Source: Schistosoma haematobium (taxonomy: Eukaryota > Platyhelminthes > Trematoda > Strigeidida > Schistosomatidae). Taken from it: a stretch of DNA of 64,000 bases. The notes beneath the pieces are model-generated. The model was not told where the DNA came from and did no database searches. It saw nothing but the letters and a program-made list of their open reading frames with translations. The position numbers and the translations under genes are program-made. Location: assembly GCF_000699445.3 (NCBI RefSeq), contig NC_067198.1, positions 36,298,536 to 36,362,535 on the forward strand, written 5' to 3'. This document shows positions 11,567-21,110 of this stretch, one piece after another (within the stretch, counting starts at the first letter, position 1; each line of letters begins with the position of its first letter).

Positions 11567-11813
11567 GTGGCGGGACTACTACTTGACGGAACATGGCTTC
11601 AGTGTCCGCGTAAGACGTACTGGTAGTTGCCGAAACCTGGTGAAGGTGTTTATTAAGTTAGTAACTAAATCAGGTCCAGAATAAAAATTCTTGTTTAAAG
11701 ACGTCCCAGCATATCAAGCTACACAATCGAACACTATTCTCAACTTGTTTGGCTTCGTGGGGTGGAAGACAGGGTGATGGGGAAGATACCAAATTCGTCC
11801 AGCAGTCCGGTTA

Positions 11814-12405
11814 TCACTTATGTTTTCGGCATAATTCTGTTTTATATACATAGTCTTGGAGCAACTTCGCATCTTGAATAAGTCGAACTTTCAAACAGCT
11901 AAGTCTACGTTTTGCTAATTTTTTGTTGTTAGGTAGCTTATGTTCATGCCTACAATGCAGGGGTATTTGATAATGCCCATATAACATTGGCACTGAATTA
12001 AATGTAACGTTGAGTGCTATACTATCTTCCACAAACATAGATGCAGTATGACTAAATAGATCTTCGAATTCTGTTGCATACTCTTGTTCAGACTTATCTT
12101 CTGATTCCTCCTTAGCTGAGAGGTGAATAAATACACAGTCGCTCTGACAAGATTTCCCGTAGGGCCCAATCCAATAGAGTCGCAATGAACGATTCATTCG
12201 TGTTTCCGGTCAATATCTCCTTCATCTCGTGTACGTTTTGTGTGTTGTGCTCAATCAACAGCTTGACATACTTGCCTTCTACTCTTGAAAAATTTATGTC
12301 CTTTAAGTGGGACCAGGACACCAGCTGATGTGTTGTTGGCACAGTTCTGCACAATGCCGGTAGTTTTTCGACCGTCAACACTTTCTGGATGTTAACGGAT
12401 GTCAA
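11814..12405 (-). pseudogene. BEL/Pao protease-linker region, decayed
   Basis: Two overlapping minus-strand frames together cover the segment between aspartic protease and RT. The first has WSHLKDINFSRVEGKYVKLL followed by IATLLDWALREIL, matching W-P-H-L-x-x-I-P-L-P...V-x-L-L-I-G and the RTxLGW-T-L motif of BEL/Pao proteases. The second has LYGHYQIPLHCRHEHKLPNN then [15 protein letters not shown] (family pattern GHYQLPLPWR...LPNNRxLAxxRLxxLKxRL). The frame changes near 12150. Neither part is intact. Confidence 0.8.
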
Positions 12406-12881
12406 AACGTCTAACCAATGCAGTTCTACATCAACCTCCTTACATGCTGACGACTATTTATTGCTTAGAGTCCACAGAGATACTATTTTAGGTTTTCATT
12501 CTAGAGATAACTCATTGGCTAGATCATCTACAATGAGAGAACTGTCTACTCCACTATCCAAAAAGGAGCAAGTCTGAATGATCTCGCCATATTTCGGTAA
12601 TACAGGAATTATGGCTATCGCGACTCCCCCAGAGTGTAATCTTTGCACTCACCATCATCTGTTTCTCTACACTGTTAAGCATTGAAGTGAACGTCCTCAA
12701 CAGTGTTTGTGCATTATCTCTACTTCATGTGGATAAGAGAATGATACAATCAAATACACACCTTTCGACCGAACACGCTCTTGACGATCGACAGTTTTTT
12801 GCTACATGGTTTTCCTTCAACCAAAAATCACATGACTTGTGCCTAAGAATGAATTCTATCCTTTTTCTAACATCCTTATCC
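12406..12881. other. Decayed BEL/Pao gag-protease junction
   Basis: Lies between the gag-like and protease-like blocks. A minus-strand stretch near 12630 reads C-RETDDGE-C-KDYTL, possibly a remnant of the Cys/His region before the protease; this is weak. Plus-strand open frames at 12389 and 12687 are shadows. Confidence 0.35.
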
Positions 12882-13506
12882 TTAAACTTTTGTCACCGAT
12901 CTAAAGAGTAACTCTGAGCAAGATGAACTATGGTACTTATATCTGCCACGTAAGGCAACGGTGTCATCACTTATGGTCACATAGGATATCCTTGGTGCAT
13001 TGTAATTTGCACTAAATTTCCCCTTTAAAATACTAATATCCCTATGGTGACTGTTATTACCACGTTTAATAATTAGGCCGTATCTGTTATTAGCCATATC
13101 AGCTTGTTCCTTTACAAACTCGATAAGATCGACAATCATAGGCTCTTGACCTCTGATAATCTCATAAGCTACCTTTAGCCACTCTTTTTGGACGTGGTTT
13201 GGTAACTTCAGAACCACAGTTTCAATAGTTCTGGAGGACTTCAAATCAGAAACGCATTTCATCTGTTGCACTACCAGCCCACATGCTCGCAGTTCCCGAT
13301 ACAAACTTCTCAAACCATCTTGTTGGTTCCTTCTCATGTAAGGAAAGTAACCGGTTAAAGGGAAAGTGACACTTTTTCTCTATCAGTGAAATTGATCTTT
13401 TCTTACCTATCAAAACAATTGTTTTTACTTTAATGGAGTCAGTTTCAAACAAAGTAACACTTATGTCATAGTTTTTTTCAACAGTAATTATGCATCTCCA
13501 CATCAT
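12882..13506 (-). pseudogene. BEL/Pao gag-like fragment
   Basis: Two overlapping minus-strand frames (13506-13246 and 13337-12882) make up a gag-like segment. The diagnostic block is VVLKLPNHVQKEWLKVAYEI followed by MIVDLIEFVKEQADMANNRYG, matching the LPxxLxxKWxxxAxxI...P-x-x-x-L-I-x-F-V-x-x-x-A-x-x-A-N-x-x-x-G pattern of Pao-family gag proteins. An upstream block includes PFNRLLSLHEKEPTRWFEKF. At least one frameshift separates the two parts. Order gag, protease, RT on the minus strand fits one decayed element. Confidence 0.75.
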
Positions 13507-13900
13507 TTAGTAGATCGGTATTTTCTCTTTCTGAACTTTTGGATTTAACAGTTCGCGGTTTAGGTTTTTCTGATCATCAGTTCTTGTCACCTGATGTTTT
13601 TGTCTAATTCATTCGAAAGCCTCTGACTGATAGCTGGACAGCGCAAAAGAAGTGATTGACAAGGCTCATGCTGTTGACTTCCTAAGGGCGGTGGAATATA
13701 GTAATATGAGTGCAATTGGTGGAACCACGGAACTTGCAAAGATCTGACACGTGAGGCTTTCAGACTGTTTACCAAAAATGGATTCATCTAATTATATCAA
13801 CCTAGAAAACTTATTCGTGAGGCTACGTTTGTTTATATCAGGGAAAACAACAACCTCACCACAAAAGTCATCAACAATCATCCAGGGTCTCAAATCGTGT
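13507..13900. other. Unassigned sequence between BEL/Pao and CR1 remains
   Basis: No protein block recognised. A 66-codon minus-strand frame at 13587-13787 lies where the N-terminal gag or leader of the BEL/Pao element would be, but nothing in it confirms this. Confidence 0.3.
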
Positions 13901-14129
13901 GTAAAGTGAATGTGACCACAAATCCAGTGAAAGCTGCTGATCGGATACAAATCAAAAATTAGAAACGGCACAATGTTATCAAATAATGGGAGTCAGCAAA
14001 ACAGTAGTTGAGAACGCGAAGTCTGATCATGGTGATAGGCCATTCGTCCTTCACAGAGTCAAGGAGAGTGATGGTTCAACATCCATAAATCCGTTTGAGT
14101 ATGGCACTGGGTTGATCAGAAGTCTGTAA
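13900..14129 (+). pseudogene. CR1-like non-LTR ORF1 fragment
   Basis: The plus-strand frame 13992-14129 contains VVENAKSDHGDRPFVLHRVK-ESDGS, closely paralleling LVEKSNANHSDRSVIFHRIK-ENES of the longer ORF1 at 53759-54343 (-). Just upstream a broken frame gives IKN-KRHNVIK, parallel to RKKQHNDIKG. It is a short remnant of ORF1 of the same non-LTR family; nothing of ORF2 follows. Confidence 0.65.
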
Positions 14130-14274
14130 GGCGAATGATATCATGATTGACAAATTCAACGCTAGGTCTTTGAGTAATCGATGTTTAGCCCTCAAAGACC
14201 TTAATGCACACACAGCAGACGGTAAAAAATATAAGGACTGAATTAATAAAAAAATCATCCGAGTAAAAATTAGC

Positions 14275-14404
14275 TAGTGATAATAATAATAATAATTTAT
14301 TCTCAAACAACGGTTTGTTACATGAGGCATGCCAGTTTACAGGCAAGATCAAATTGTTACAAATGATAAAATATCCACTGTGGTAAATTACTCAGCTGGG
14401 TTGA
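14275..14404 (-). repeat. Repeat R, inverted copy 2, distal part
   Basis: Reverse complement matches 11070-11190, including TTGATCTTGCCTGTAAACTG, GGCATG, TCATGTAACA, TTTGAGAATA and the terminal ATT run. It stops exactly at the LTR of the gypsy element and resumes beyond its 3' LTR. Confidence 0.75.
14400..14404. repeat. Target-site duplication, left (GTTGA)
   Basis: GTTGA directly before the 5' LTR; the same five bases follow the 3' LTR at 19330-19334. Confidence 0.85.
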
Positions 14405-14479
14405 TGTTGGGATACTCAGAAAAATATCCCAAAAAACAATTATCCGGTTAAGTCTAACGCTACCCTTGAACGTTAAATG

Positions 14480-14580
14480 GTGTCATTTCCCTACTGATCA
14501 ATATTTATTTCGCGTGTCATTTTCCTATTGGTCAATATTATTTAACGTGTCATCTTTCTGTTGGTCAATATTTATAGTAA
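14480..14580 (+). promoter_or_regulatory. Triple U3 tandem repeat (3 x ~34 bp)
   Basis: Three units each begin GTGTCAT at 14480, 14514 and 14547, followed by T-TTCC-TA-TG-TCAATATT. They end about 10 nt before the TATA box, so by position they could be enhancer modules. The same array is in the 3' LTR at 19041-19141. Confidence 0.7.
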
Positions 14581-14589
14581 TCCTAACTG

Positions 14590-14596
14590 TATAAAT
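14590..14596 (+). promoter_or_regulatory. TATA box in the 5' LTR
   Basis: TATAAAT in the middle of the LTR, the only good TATA motif there; likely core promoter of the element. Confidence 0.55.
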
Positions 14597-14771
14597 ATGC
14601 ATTTGTTTGTAAATCATTATTCTGCTGCTCCTGACCCCATAAACGATTTTTCATCTACGGTTCGTGTTCTGACATATTGGAGATTGGGAACAGTATTGGG
14701 GTCGAACTGGGATATCTGAAGTTTGTCAATTGGTAGAATTTAGAGTAGCCAACTCGCGATTCACAATAATT

Positions 14772-14780
14772 TGGCGACGG
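14772..14780 (+). other. Primer-binding-site candidate
   Basis: TGGCGACGG, starting 3 nt after the LTR and followed by AGATTTAGC. It begins TGG, as expected for pairing with a tRNA CCA end. The tRNA cannot be named with confidence. Confidence 0.55.
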
Positions 14781-14808
14781 AGATTTAGCAACAAGTTGGT
14801 GATTAACT

Positions 14809-15699
14809 ATGGATCCAGCCAAATTAGAAAAATTGTTCGAACAGCAGCTGAAGCTGATGGAGATGATTACTCAGACGCACATATCTTCTCGAGTCCCAAC
14901 TGCACCGACAATTCCTGAATCAGTTGATGGTATTACCAGTGGTATTTCAGAATTTCTTTATGATCCTGATGCCAACATTACATTTGATACCTGGTTCAGA
15001 CGTTATGAAGACCTTTTCAAAGTTGACTTTGCTGACAGAGATTATTCGTGGAAGGTGCGTCTTCTTCTCCGTAAACTTGGTCCATCCGAGCTGGATAAGT
15101 ATTGCAACTTCATTCCACCGCAGAACCCACGCGACCGTTCATTCGACGCCACTATTCAGTCCCTTAGCCAACTTTTTGGTGATCACCACTCACTCTTCAG
15201 TACCCGATATCGCTGCTTAAAACTGGTCATGAATGAATCTGATGACTTCCTGACCCACGTCAGCGTTGTTAACCGTGAGTGCGAACGGTTCAAGCTCAGA
15301 TCCCTCACTAAAGACCAATTCAAGTCCCTAGTACTCATATGCAGTCTTCAGTCACCCAAATTCTCCGACATCAGAACTCGGTTGCTTAACCGCCTTGAAC
15401 AAGATCCAACACTGACACCTAATGCGATCATAGACGAATACCAGCGTATCATTAATCTGCAGCGTGACACCACTTTGGTTCAATCTGGGGGCCAGGGTGG
15501 TTCCGAAGTTCATGCTGTTCAGCACCAGAAAAAATCTTCGAGATCGACAAACTCGAGTCCTTCGAAGGCCAGCGCTGTTTCTATCTCTAATCACTCTAAA
15601 CCGGCTCAGAAGAAGCCCCCCTCGCCATGTTGGCACTGTGGAGCCTGGCATTATGTGAAGTTCTGTCCATTCAAACAGCATGTGTGCGATCGCTGTTAG
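14809..15699 (+). CDS. Gypsy Gag (296 residues up to an in-frame TAG)
   Basis: Capsid/nucleocapsid protein of the gypsy element. It starts at the ATG 14809 (MDPAKLEKLFEQQLKLME), the first ATG in frame after the PBS. Residues ~50-190 form a retrotransposon capsid-like region (FDTWFRRYEDLFKVDFADRD...). The C-terminus has a zinc knuckle CWHCGAWHYVKFC with C-x2-C-x3-H-x4-C spacing, and then the start of a second knuckle, C-DR-C, which is cut by TAG at 15697-15699. In the frame beyond the stop, the positions expected for His and the last Cys of the second knuckle are Gln and Arg. The same frame then continues into pol without a shift, so the stop is the only interruption. Confidence 0.85.
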   Translation: MDPAKLEKLFEQQLKLMEMITQTHISSRVPTAPTIPESVDGITSGISEFLYDPDANITFDTWFRRYEDLFKVDFADRDYSWKVRLLLRKLGPSELDKYCNFIPPQNPRDRSFDATIQSLSQLFGDHHSLFSTRYRCLKLVMNESDDFLTHVSVVNRECERFKLRSLTKDQFKSLVLICSLQSPKFSDIRTRLLNRLEQDPTLTPNAIIDEYQRIINLQRDTTLVQSGGQGGSEVHAVQHQKKSSRSTNSSPSKASAVSISNHSKPAQKKPPSPCWHCGAWHYVKFCPFKQHVCDRC

Positions 15700-18600
15700 A
15701 AAGTTGGTCAAAAAAGCGGCTTTCGCAAATCCAACCGATCCAATAACCGTCGAAATGCACAGACGCAGCGTCGTTTTCACAAAAAGCTGATTACCTCATC
15801 AAGGAGTTTAGCAGCAGTCTTCCATACTCATGCCGCGACTCGACGCAAATTTCTGACCCTCTCAATCAATGGTCAGCCAGTTCGTTTGCAGTTGGACACT
15901 GCATCAGATATCACCATTCTGTCGAAAAAGACTTGGCGAGCCTTGGGTCAACCTCCCATCAAACCATCCTCTCAAACAGCCGTCAGTGCCTGTGGGGGTC
16001 ATCTCCGCCTTCATAGTGAACTCTATTGCTGCATTTCATTCAGAGGTACAACCTTCAATGGGACATGCTACATCATCAATTCTCCACTCAACCTTTTAGG
16101 TTTAGATTGGTTCGAAGAACTTGGTCTCGCTGATCTTCCTATTAGCGCTATCTGCAATCAAGTCCAAACTACTGCTTCTACACAACAGCATGCTGAAGAC
16201 CTTCGAAAACGACTTATTGAACTATTTAAGCCTGGTCTCGGACTTTGTTCCACAGCTGAAGCTGTTTTAAAACTGCAGCCAGAAGCTACACCAGTTTTTC
16301 GCCCAAAGCGTCCAGTCCCATACGCATCTTTACCTCTGGTTGACGCTGAACTTCAACGTTTGGAAACTGAGGGTGTCCTAGTACCTGTTTCCTATTCATC
16401 ATGGGCTGCACCAATTGTGGTTGTAAAAAAATCCAATGGCTCCATACGCATCTGTGCAGACTTTTCCACAGGACTCAACGCGGCTCTACAACAGCATCAC
16501 TATCCGCTGCCGATCCCAGATGACTTATTTACTATTTTAAATGGTGGTACCTACTTTGCTAAGCTGGATCTGGCAGATGCTTACCTTCAAATCCCAGTCG
16601 CTCTCGAATCGAGAGAGTTGTTGACAATCAACACTCACCGAGGACTTTTTCAGTACACCCGCTTACCCTTCGGTATCAAAACTGCTCCAGAGATCTTCCA
16701 GCAGATCATGGACACTATTCTGGCAGATGTTCCTGGTGTTGCTACATACCTTGACGATGTGCTCATTGTCGGCGCAACTGCTGATGAATTGCATACCAGA
16801 ACCCACTTAGTTCTGCAACGCCTCCAGGATAATGGTTTTCGCCTTCGCCCAGAAAAATGCCAATTCTTCTTACGTTTCGTTAAGTACCTGGGGTTTATCT
16901 TTGATGCTTCCGGACGACACCCTGATCCTCAAAATACTTACGCAATCCAACAAATGCCTGCTCCCACTGATGTCTCCTCACTGAGATCATTTTTGGGGAT
17001 GATTAGCTACTATTCAGCATTTCTTCTATCACTGCATGACGTACGATATCCATTAAATCGTCTGCTAGAAAAGAATGGTACTTGGAATTGGTCAACGCAA
17101 TATGAGTCAGCCTTTTCAAAACTTGAAGCTATGCTAAGTTCCAATCTTCTGCTAACCCACTACAATCCGAAACTACCCATTGTGGTTGCTGCTGACGCTT
17201 CAACACATGGACTGCGTGCCGTAATCTCACATGTCTTTCCCGACGGGTCAGAGAAAGCGGTGATGCACGCTTCGAGAACACTAACACCTGCTGAGAAACG
17301 CTACGGCCAGGTAGAGAAGGAAGCGCTAGCCCTAATTTTTGCTGTCCGGCGATTCCACAAATTCATTTATGGGCGCCGTTTCACCTTGCTCACAGACCAC
17401 AAGCCGATGTTATCAATCTTTGGATCAAAGAAAGGCATCCCTGCCCATTCGGCTAATCGTCTTCAACGTTGGGCGTTGGCGTTATTGGGGTACGACTTCG
17501 ACATCCAGTATCGACGTTCCGAAGATTTTGGTCAAGCGGTTGCACCGTCCAGACTTATCAGTAACCATTCTACCACTGATGAGGACACACCCATAGCCAC
17601 AGTATCAACCGAAGAGGATTCCGGTGCTACACTATTGGCGAATGCCGTTCGAGCAATGCCTGTTACCGCTGAAGATGTTCGGGAAGCTACCAGAGAAGAC
17701 CCGATTATCCAAGAAGCGATCACCTATGTTCAGAGCAGATGGCCAGTTAAGCAGCTGAGTGGTGATATGCAACAGCTAGCGAATCGTCGCGGCGCTCTCT
17801 GTATTGTTAACGATTGTCTGATGTTTGGTGATCGCGTAGTAATTCCAACAACCCTACGTTCCAAAGTCCTACGCCAATTCCACTCTGAACACCCAGGGAT
17901 AAACCGTATGAAATCCATCGCTCGCAGCTATGCATATTGGCCAAATATGGACAAGCAGATTGTCGACTTCGTCAAAAGATGTTCACATTGCCAAAAAGCT
18001 GCGAAAAATCCTCCTAAGTTGCCTCCAGTACTCTGGCCAAAGTCAGAAAAACCCTGGTCGCGAGTGCATATTGACTTCACTGGACCCCTAGATGGTACCA
18101 CATATCTGATACTGGTTGACTCACACTCCAAATGGCCGGAGATATTGCCGATTGCACAACCCTCTACAACTCGAACCATCAAACTCTTTAATCAGATCTT
18201 CGCTCAGCATGGCCTTCCAGAAACAATAGTAACAGACAATGGTTCACAATTCACATCTAGCCAATTCCGAGAATTTTGCCTGCAAAATTCGATCAACCAT
18301 GTTCGTTCTCCGCCATATCACCTGCAATCTAATGGACAAGCTGAAAGGTTCGTTGATACATTTAAACGAGCCATGCTTAAAGCACGAGGGGAGGGGACCA
18401 CAGAAGATATCATAGAACGATTTCTAGTTGCGTACCGGACGACCCCGCATGACTTATTGCCAAACTCCAAATCCCCTGCTGAGGTGCTTATGGGGCGAAA
18501 GCTACGGACAGTTCATGGTGCAATGAAACCCAAGCAAGTGCCCCAGCAAAGCCCCCAGATGAAGAATACTCGAATTCCCTACGAAGTTGGTACAAAAGTG

Positions 18601-18948
18601 TATGCGCGAGATTATAGACATGGATGTGATAAATGGGTAGAGGGTGAAATCACAAAAAAACATGGGGACGTCATGTATGATGTCAAAGTGAACCAAGAAA
18701 TCTGGACCAGGCACCACAATCAACTCAGGTCAAGGGAAGCGAAGGAGAAAGAAGCAATTACAAAACGCATCCCACTCGACTTGCTGTTGGACACGTTTCA
18801 ACTTCCGCCAATACCTCCAACAGAGACGACTAAGTCATCTACTCAAGTAGAACATCCTTCTGGTTCTGTGTGGTTGCCTCGGAGGTCGGATCGCAAAAGA
18901 AGACATCCAAAGAAACTTCAAGTAAACCCTCAGTTACGTCGCTATTAA
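15700..18948 (+). CDS. Gypsy Pol: protease, RT, RNase H, integrase
   Basis: Open from just after the TAG to TAA at 18946-18948, in the gag frame. Counting from the Met at 15886: retropepsin motif LDTASDITIL (residues 3-12; DTA instead of the usual DTG); RT with FAKLDLADAY, RLPFGI and the catalytic YLDD at 288-291; RNase H with the AADAS Asp near 437, KEAL Glu and TDHK Asp near 503; integrase with the zinc region HSEHPG...CSHC (~665-700) and the DDE triad, HIDFTGP Asp near 729, TDNGSQF Asp 784 and GQAERF Glu 820, a D-x35-E spacing. After that comes a GPY/F-like module ending in TRHHNQLR. The usual ADALSRL after RNase H reads AVAPSRL. Catalytic residues are present; a separate start for Pol is not evident, so expression would need readthrough of the TAG. 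Confidence 0.9.
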   Translation, partial: KVGQKSGFRKSNRSNNRRNAQTQRRFHKKLITSSRSLAAVFHTHAATRRKFLTLSINGQPVRLQLDTASDITILSKKTWRALGQPPIKPSSQTAVSACGGHLRLHSELYCCISFRGTTFNGTCYIINSPLNLLGLDWFEELGLADLPISAICNQVQTTASTQQHAEDLRKRLIELFKPGLGLCSTAEAVLKLQPEATPVFRPKRPVPYASLPLVDAELQRLETEGVLVPVSYSSWAAPIVVVKKSNGSIRICADFSTGLNAALQQHHYPLPIPDDLFTILNGGTYFAKLDLADAYLQIPVALESRELLTINTHRGLFQYTRLPFGIKTAPEIFQQIMDTILADVPGVATYLDDVLIVGATADELHTRTHLVLQRLQDNGFRLRPEKCQFFLRFVKYLGFIFDASGRHPDPQNTYAIQQMPAPTDVSSLRSFLGMISYYSAFLLSLHDVRYPLNRLLEKNGTWNWSTQYESAFSKLEAMLSSNLLLTHYNPKLPIVVAADASTHGLRAVISHVFPDGSEKAVMHASRTLTPAEKRYGQVEKEALALIFAVRRFHKFIYGRRFTLLTDHKPMLSIFGSKKGIPAHSANRLQRWALALLGYDFDIQYRRSEDFGQAVAPSRLISNHSTTDEDTPIATVSTEEDSGATLLANAVRAMPVTAEDVREATREDPIIQEAITYVQSRWPVKQLSGDMQQLANRRGALCIVNDCLMFGDRVVIPTTLRSKVLRQFHSEHPGINRMKSIARSYAYWPNMDKQIVDFVKRCSHCQKAAKNPPKLPPVLWPKSEKPWSRVHIDFTGPLDGTTYLILVDSHSKWPEILPIAQPSTTRTIKLFNQIFAQHGLPETIVTDNGSQFTSSQFREFCLQNSINHVRSPPYHLQSNGQAERFVDTFKRAMLKARGEGTTEDIIERFLVAYRTTPHDLLPNSKSPAEVLMGRKLRTVHGAMKPKQVPQQSPQMKNTRIPYEVGTKVYARDYRHGCDKWVEGEITKKHGDVMYDVKVNQEIWTRHHNQLRSREAKEKEAITKRIPLDLLLDTFQLPPIPPTETTKSSTQVEHPSGSVWLPRRSDRKRRHPKKLQVNPQLRRY

Positions 18949-18955
18949 CTTCTCC

Positions 18956-18965
18956 AAAGGGGAGG
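18956..18965 (+). other. Polypurine tract
   Basis: AAAGGGGAGG lies directly next to the 3' LTR, the expected primer site for plus-strand synthesis. Confidence 0.8.
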
Positions 18966-19329
18966 TGTTGGGATACTCAGAAAAATATCCCAAAAAACAA
19001 TTATCCGGTTAAGTCTAACGCTACCCTTGAACGTTAAATGGTGTCATTTCCCTACTGATCAATATTTATTTCGCGTGTCATTTTCCTATTGGTCAATATT
19101 ATTTAACGTGTCATCTTTCTGTTGGTCAATATTTATAGTAATCCTAACTGTATAAATATGCATTTGTTTGTAAATCATTATTCTGCTGCTCCTGACCCCA
19201 TAAACGATTTTTCATCTACGGTTCGTGTTCTGACATATTGGAGATTGGGAACAGTATTGGGGTCGAACTGGGATATCTGAAGTTTGTCAATTGGTAGAAT
19301 TTAGAGTAGCCAACTCGCGATTCACAATA
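18966..19329 (+). repeat. 3' LTR of the gypsy element (364 bp)
   Basis: Same sequence as 14405-14768 with an offset of 4561. I found no difference on reading, which implies a recent insertion or later conversion between the LTRs. Confidence 0.95.
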
Positions 19330-19334
19330 GTTGA
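19330..19334. repeat. Target-site duplication, right (GTTGA)
   Basis: Partner of 14400-14404. Confidence 0.85.
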
Positions 19335-20230
19335 TAATTTAAAAGATATGAATGTAGATGGTTTTAGTCAGTATCACAGTTGGCGCGCTTCGTGAAAGTT
19401 GCGTTGCGAATGTGCAACTGATGGTCAAGGATAGGTCTATTGAAGGTGGGAGCTTCTAGAAACCGCAACCTTATGTCCTTTTGGAATTTTTAAGGCTTTA
19501 AGGATGGGGCAGGATGAAGTCACCCGTTCCATATCTCAAGGGGGCTGAAAGAGGGAGCAAGTAAAAGAAAGGACGAGAGGCAGAGTAGCCAATATTCATG
19601 AAGGAATGTTTAAAGTATGATTACTCAGTCTAATTTTCTTTTGTTAAGATATTTGTTAAGCAAGAGCATTTTAATAGGTTAAAGAAAATAAGTGTAAACA
19701 AGGTATGAGTGGACATACAACTGACAAATGGAGGCCATTCAGAAAGGAGCTGAGAGTATGGGATGTGTGGTTATAAAATATAGTGCGAAAACAGGATTGT
19801 GATATACAATTGACTATCTTCCTTTTTTTATCGAAGCTATTGGAGCCTTTTTCATCTTATTTTGTATTATTATTATTATTATTATTTTAGGTATCATAGG
19901 GTCTTGAGTAGGCTTCGTATATTATTGAATCGTCTAGTTTGCTTGGAATAGGATTACTGGGTAGGAAGTGAAACCAGTTCAACGTTCGTAACACGATTTA
20001 TTGAAGTATTTTGCATGATAAATTAGCATTAGTACCTTAAGTTCGTGACATCCCGCTAAACCATAAGGAGCCGTAATTAAACAAAATGTTGAAGTAGTAT
20101 CGGTTCTTAACCACGCGATTCTTGAAACTGAACATATTATTACTGAAGAGATTGACATCCAAATGTGATACCTGGAAGGGGTCGGTAGTGGTGAACGCAG
20201 GATAATTCAGTCAGCTACCATTGTCGACAC
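19335..20230 (-). repeat. Repeat R, inverted copy 2, proximal part
   Basis: Reverse complement is collinear with 9885-10970. AGCGCGCCAACTGT lies near 19385 and the AATTAGACTGAGTAATCAT block near 19630. CTCCATTTGTCAGTT is near 19730 and GAACTGGTTTCACTTCCTAC near 19975. The CATTTTGTTTAATTACGGCT block is near 20075. A (TAA)n/(ATT)n run at 19866-19888 is specific to this copy. The part beyond ~20120 (GGTGAACGCAGGATAATTCA) resembles sequence near 7392. Confidence 0.7.
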
Positions 20231-20840
20231 TGACTTGTAGTATCGTAACATTCAGTAATATAACGTCTAGCGTTTCTAAAGAAAACATTTAAGCTGAAGA
20301 TGGAACGATATATTTAATATGAAAAAAAGGGTATATGCTACACAAGAATGGTCATGCCTGCAAGGCTGAGCCATGCTATTCAATTCAATTCACTGTCCCC
20401 GCGTTCACAATTTTCGACCTTCTTTCCGTGCTAAATGTTGAGTTTCTCATGTTTAGCTTTGAGGATTGTGTGATTAGGGCTAATACCACTACATATACAC
20501 AAAAGCTGTTGCACCGCACATTTTTTATAGGAACAAAAGCTTGTTAAAGAGTCGATGAAGCGCTCTAAATAATTATATTTGTACATAATACAAAGGAATA
20601 GGACAAGAGGAAACATCCCAGCATTATGAAAATACGGTAGCACCATATCATTAGTGGATGACGACTGTGATAAAGTTGAGGTACTCGCAAGACAATTTAT
20701 AGATTTGTATACCATATCACCTCCAGGGCCCAAGTTAGCGTTTGCATCGTGACTCACTTTGGTGATCATAATCGACCACCAGAAGAAAAGAAAAGCAGGA
20801 GAGTATGCAGCCTTGTCAGAATCAGGTTCTCACTTGGAAT
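20231..20840. other. Unassigned, probable decayed repeat
   Basis: Open frames on both strands (20335-20547 +, 20431-20769 -) overlap each other and show no known motif. The minus frame lies just downstream of the RTE endonuclease fragment but has no recognisable RT block. Confidence 0.35.
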
Positions 20841-21110
20841 TCATCTGTCAGCTGTCCTCCACGCACCACTTTGCAGTGTAGTCCATCCAGCTGTCCAGTG
20901 TTTCTTTAGCTTCAGTTTCATCTCAAGCACAGCCAGGTGGAGACCTGAAGCTATGCCAGCTCCTATCCTGCTTCTCATGCCTTCCATCGACCTTCGGAAT
21001 ATTTTAGTGATGCAAATATTATCGATCTGGTTATGTGTGGTGTGATCCGGTGAGGTCCATGTAGCTTTGTGTATGCGTTTGTGTGGGAATATTGAGCAGC
21101 CTTTATCCAT
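20841..21110 (-). pseudogene. RTE/SR2-like retrotransposon endonuclease fragment
   Basis: Minus-strand frame with FPHKRIHKATWTSPDHTTHN-QIDNICI then KIFRRSMEGMRSRIGAGIAS and HLAVLEMKLKLKKHWTAG. This is the C-terminal part of an apurinic-type endonuclease (TWxSPD...NQIDHICI...RGADIASDHHLVV) as in the schistosome RTE elements SR2/Perere-3. The usual catalytic SDHHL reads SGLHL, so it is inactive as well as truncated; no RT follows. Confidence 0.8.

Larger units (their letters stand above)
14405..14768 (+). repeat. 5' LTR of the gypsy element (364 bp)
   Basis: Starts TGTTGGGATACTC and ends GATTCACAATA; identical on reading to 18966-19329. It contains a TATAAAT box at 14590-14596 and three tandem ~34-bp repeats in U3 (14480-14580). 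Confidence 0.95.
14405..19329 (+). mobile_element. Ty3/gypsy LTR retrotransposon, CsRn1-like clade, 4925 bp
   Basis: Complete element: 364-bp LTRs at both ends that read identically, GTTGA target duplication, PBS-like TGGCGACGG 3 nt after the 5' LTR, polypurine tract AAAGGGGAGG directly before the 3' LTR, and gag and pol in one frame. The gag first zinc knuckle has the C-x2-C-x3-H-x4-C spacing, which with the overall layout suggests the CsRn1 clade (Boudicca, Saci and Gulliver in schistosomes). The size resembles Saci-2 as I remember it, but I cannot confirm that. One in-frame TAG lies at the gag-pol boundary. The element sits inside repeat R. Confidence 0.93.

Noticed and set aside
13980..14260. 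BEL/Pao leader or host exon
   Set aside because: The frame matches the CR1-like ORF1 at 53759-54343 instead.
15352..15780. Minus-strand 142-residue frame across the gypsy gag end
   Set aside because: Shadow of the gag/pol frame.
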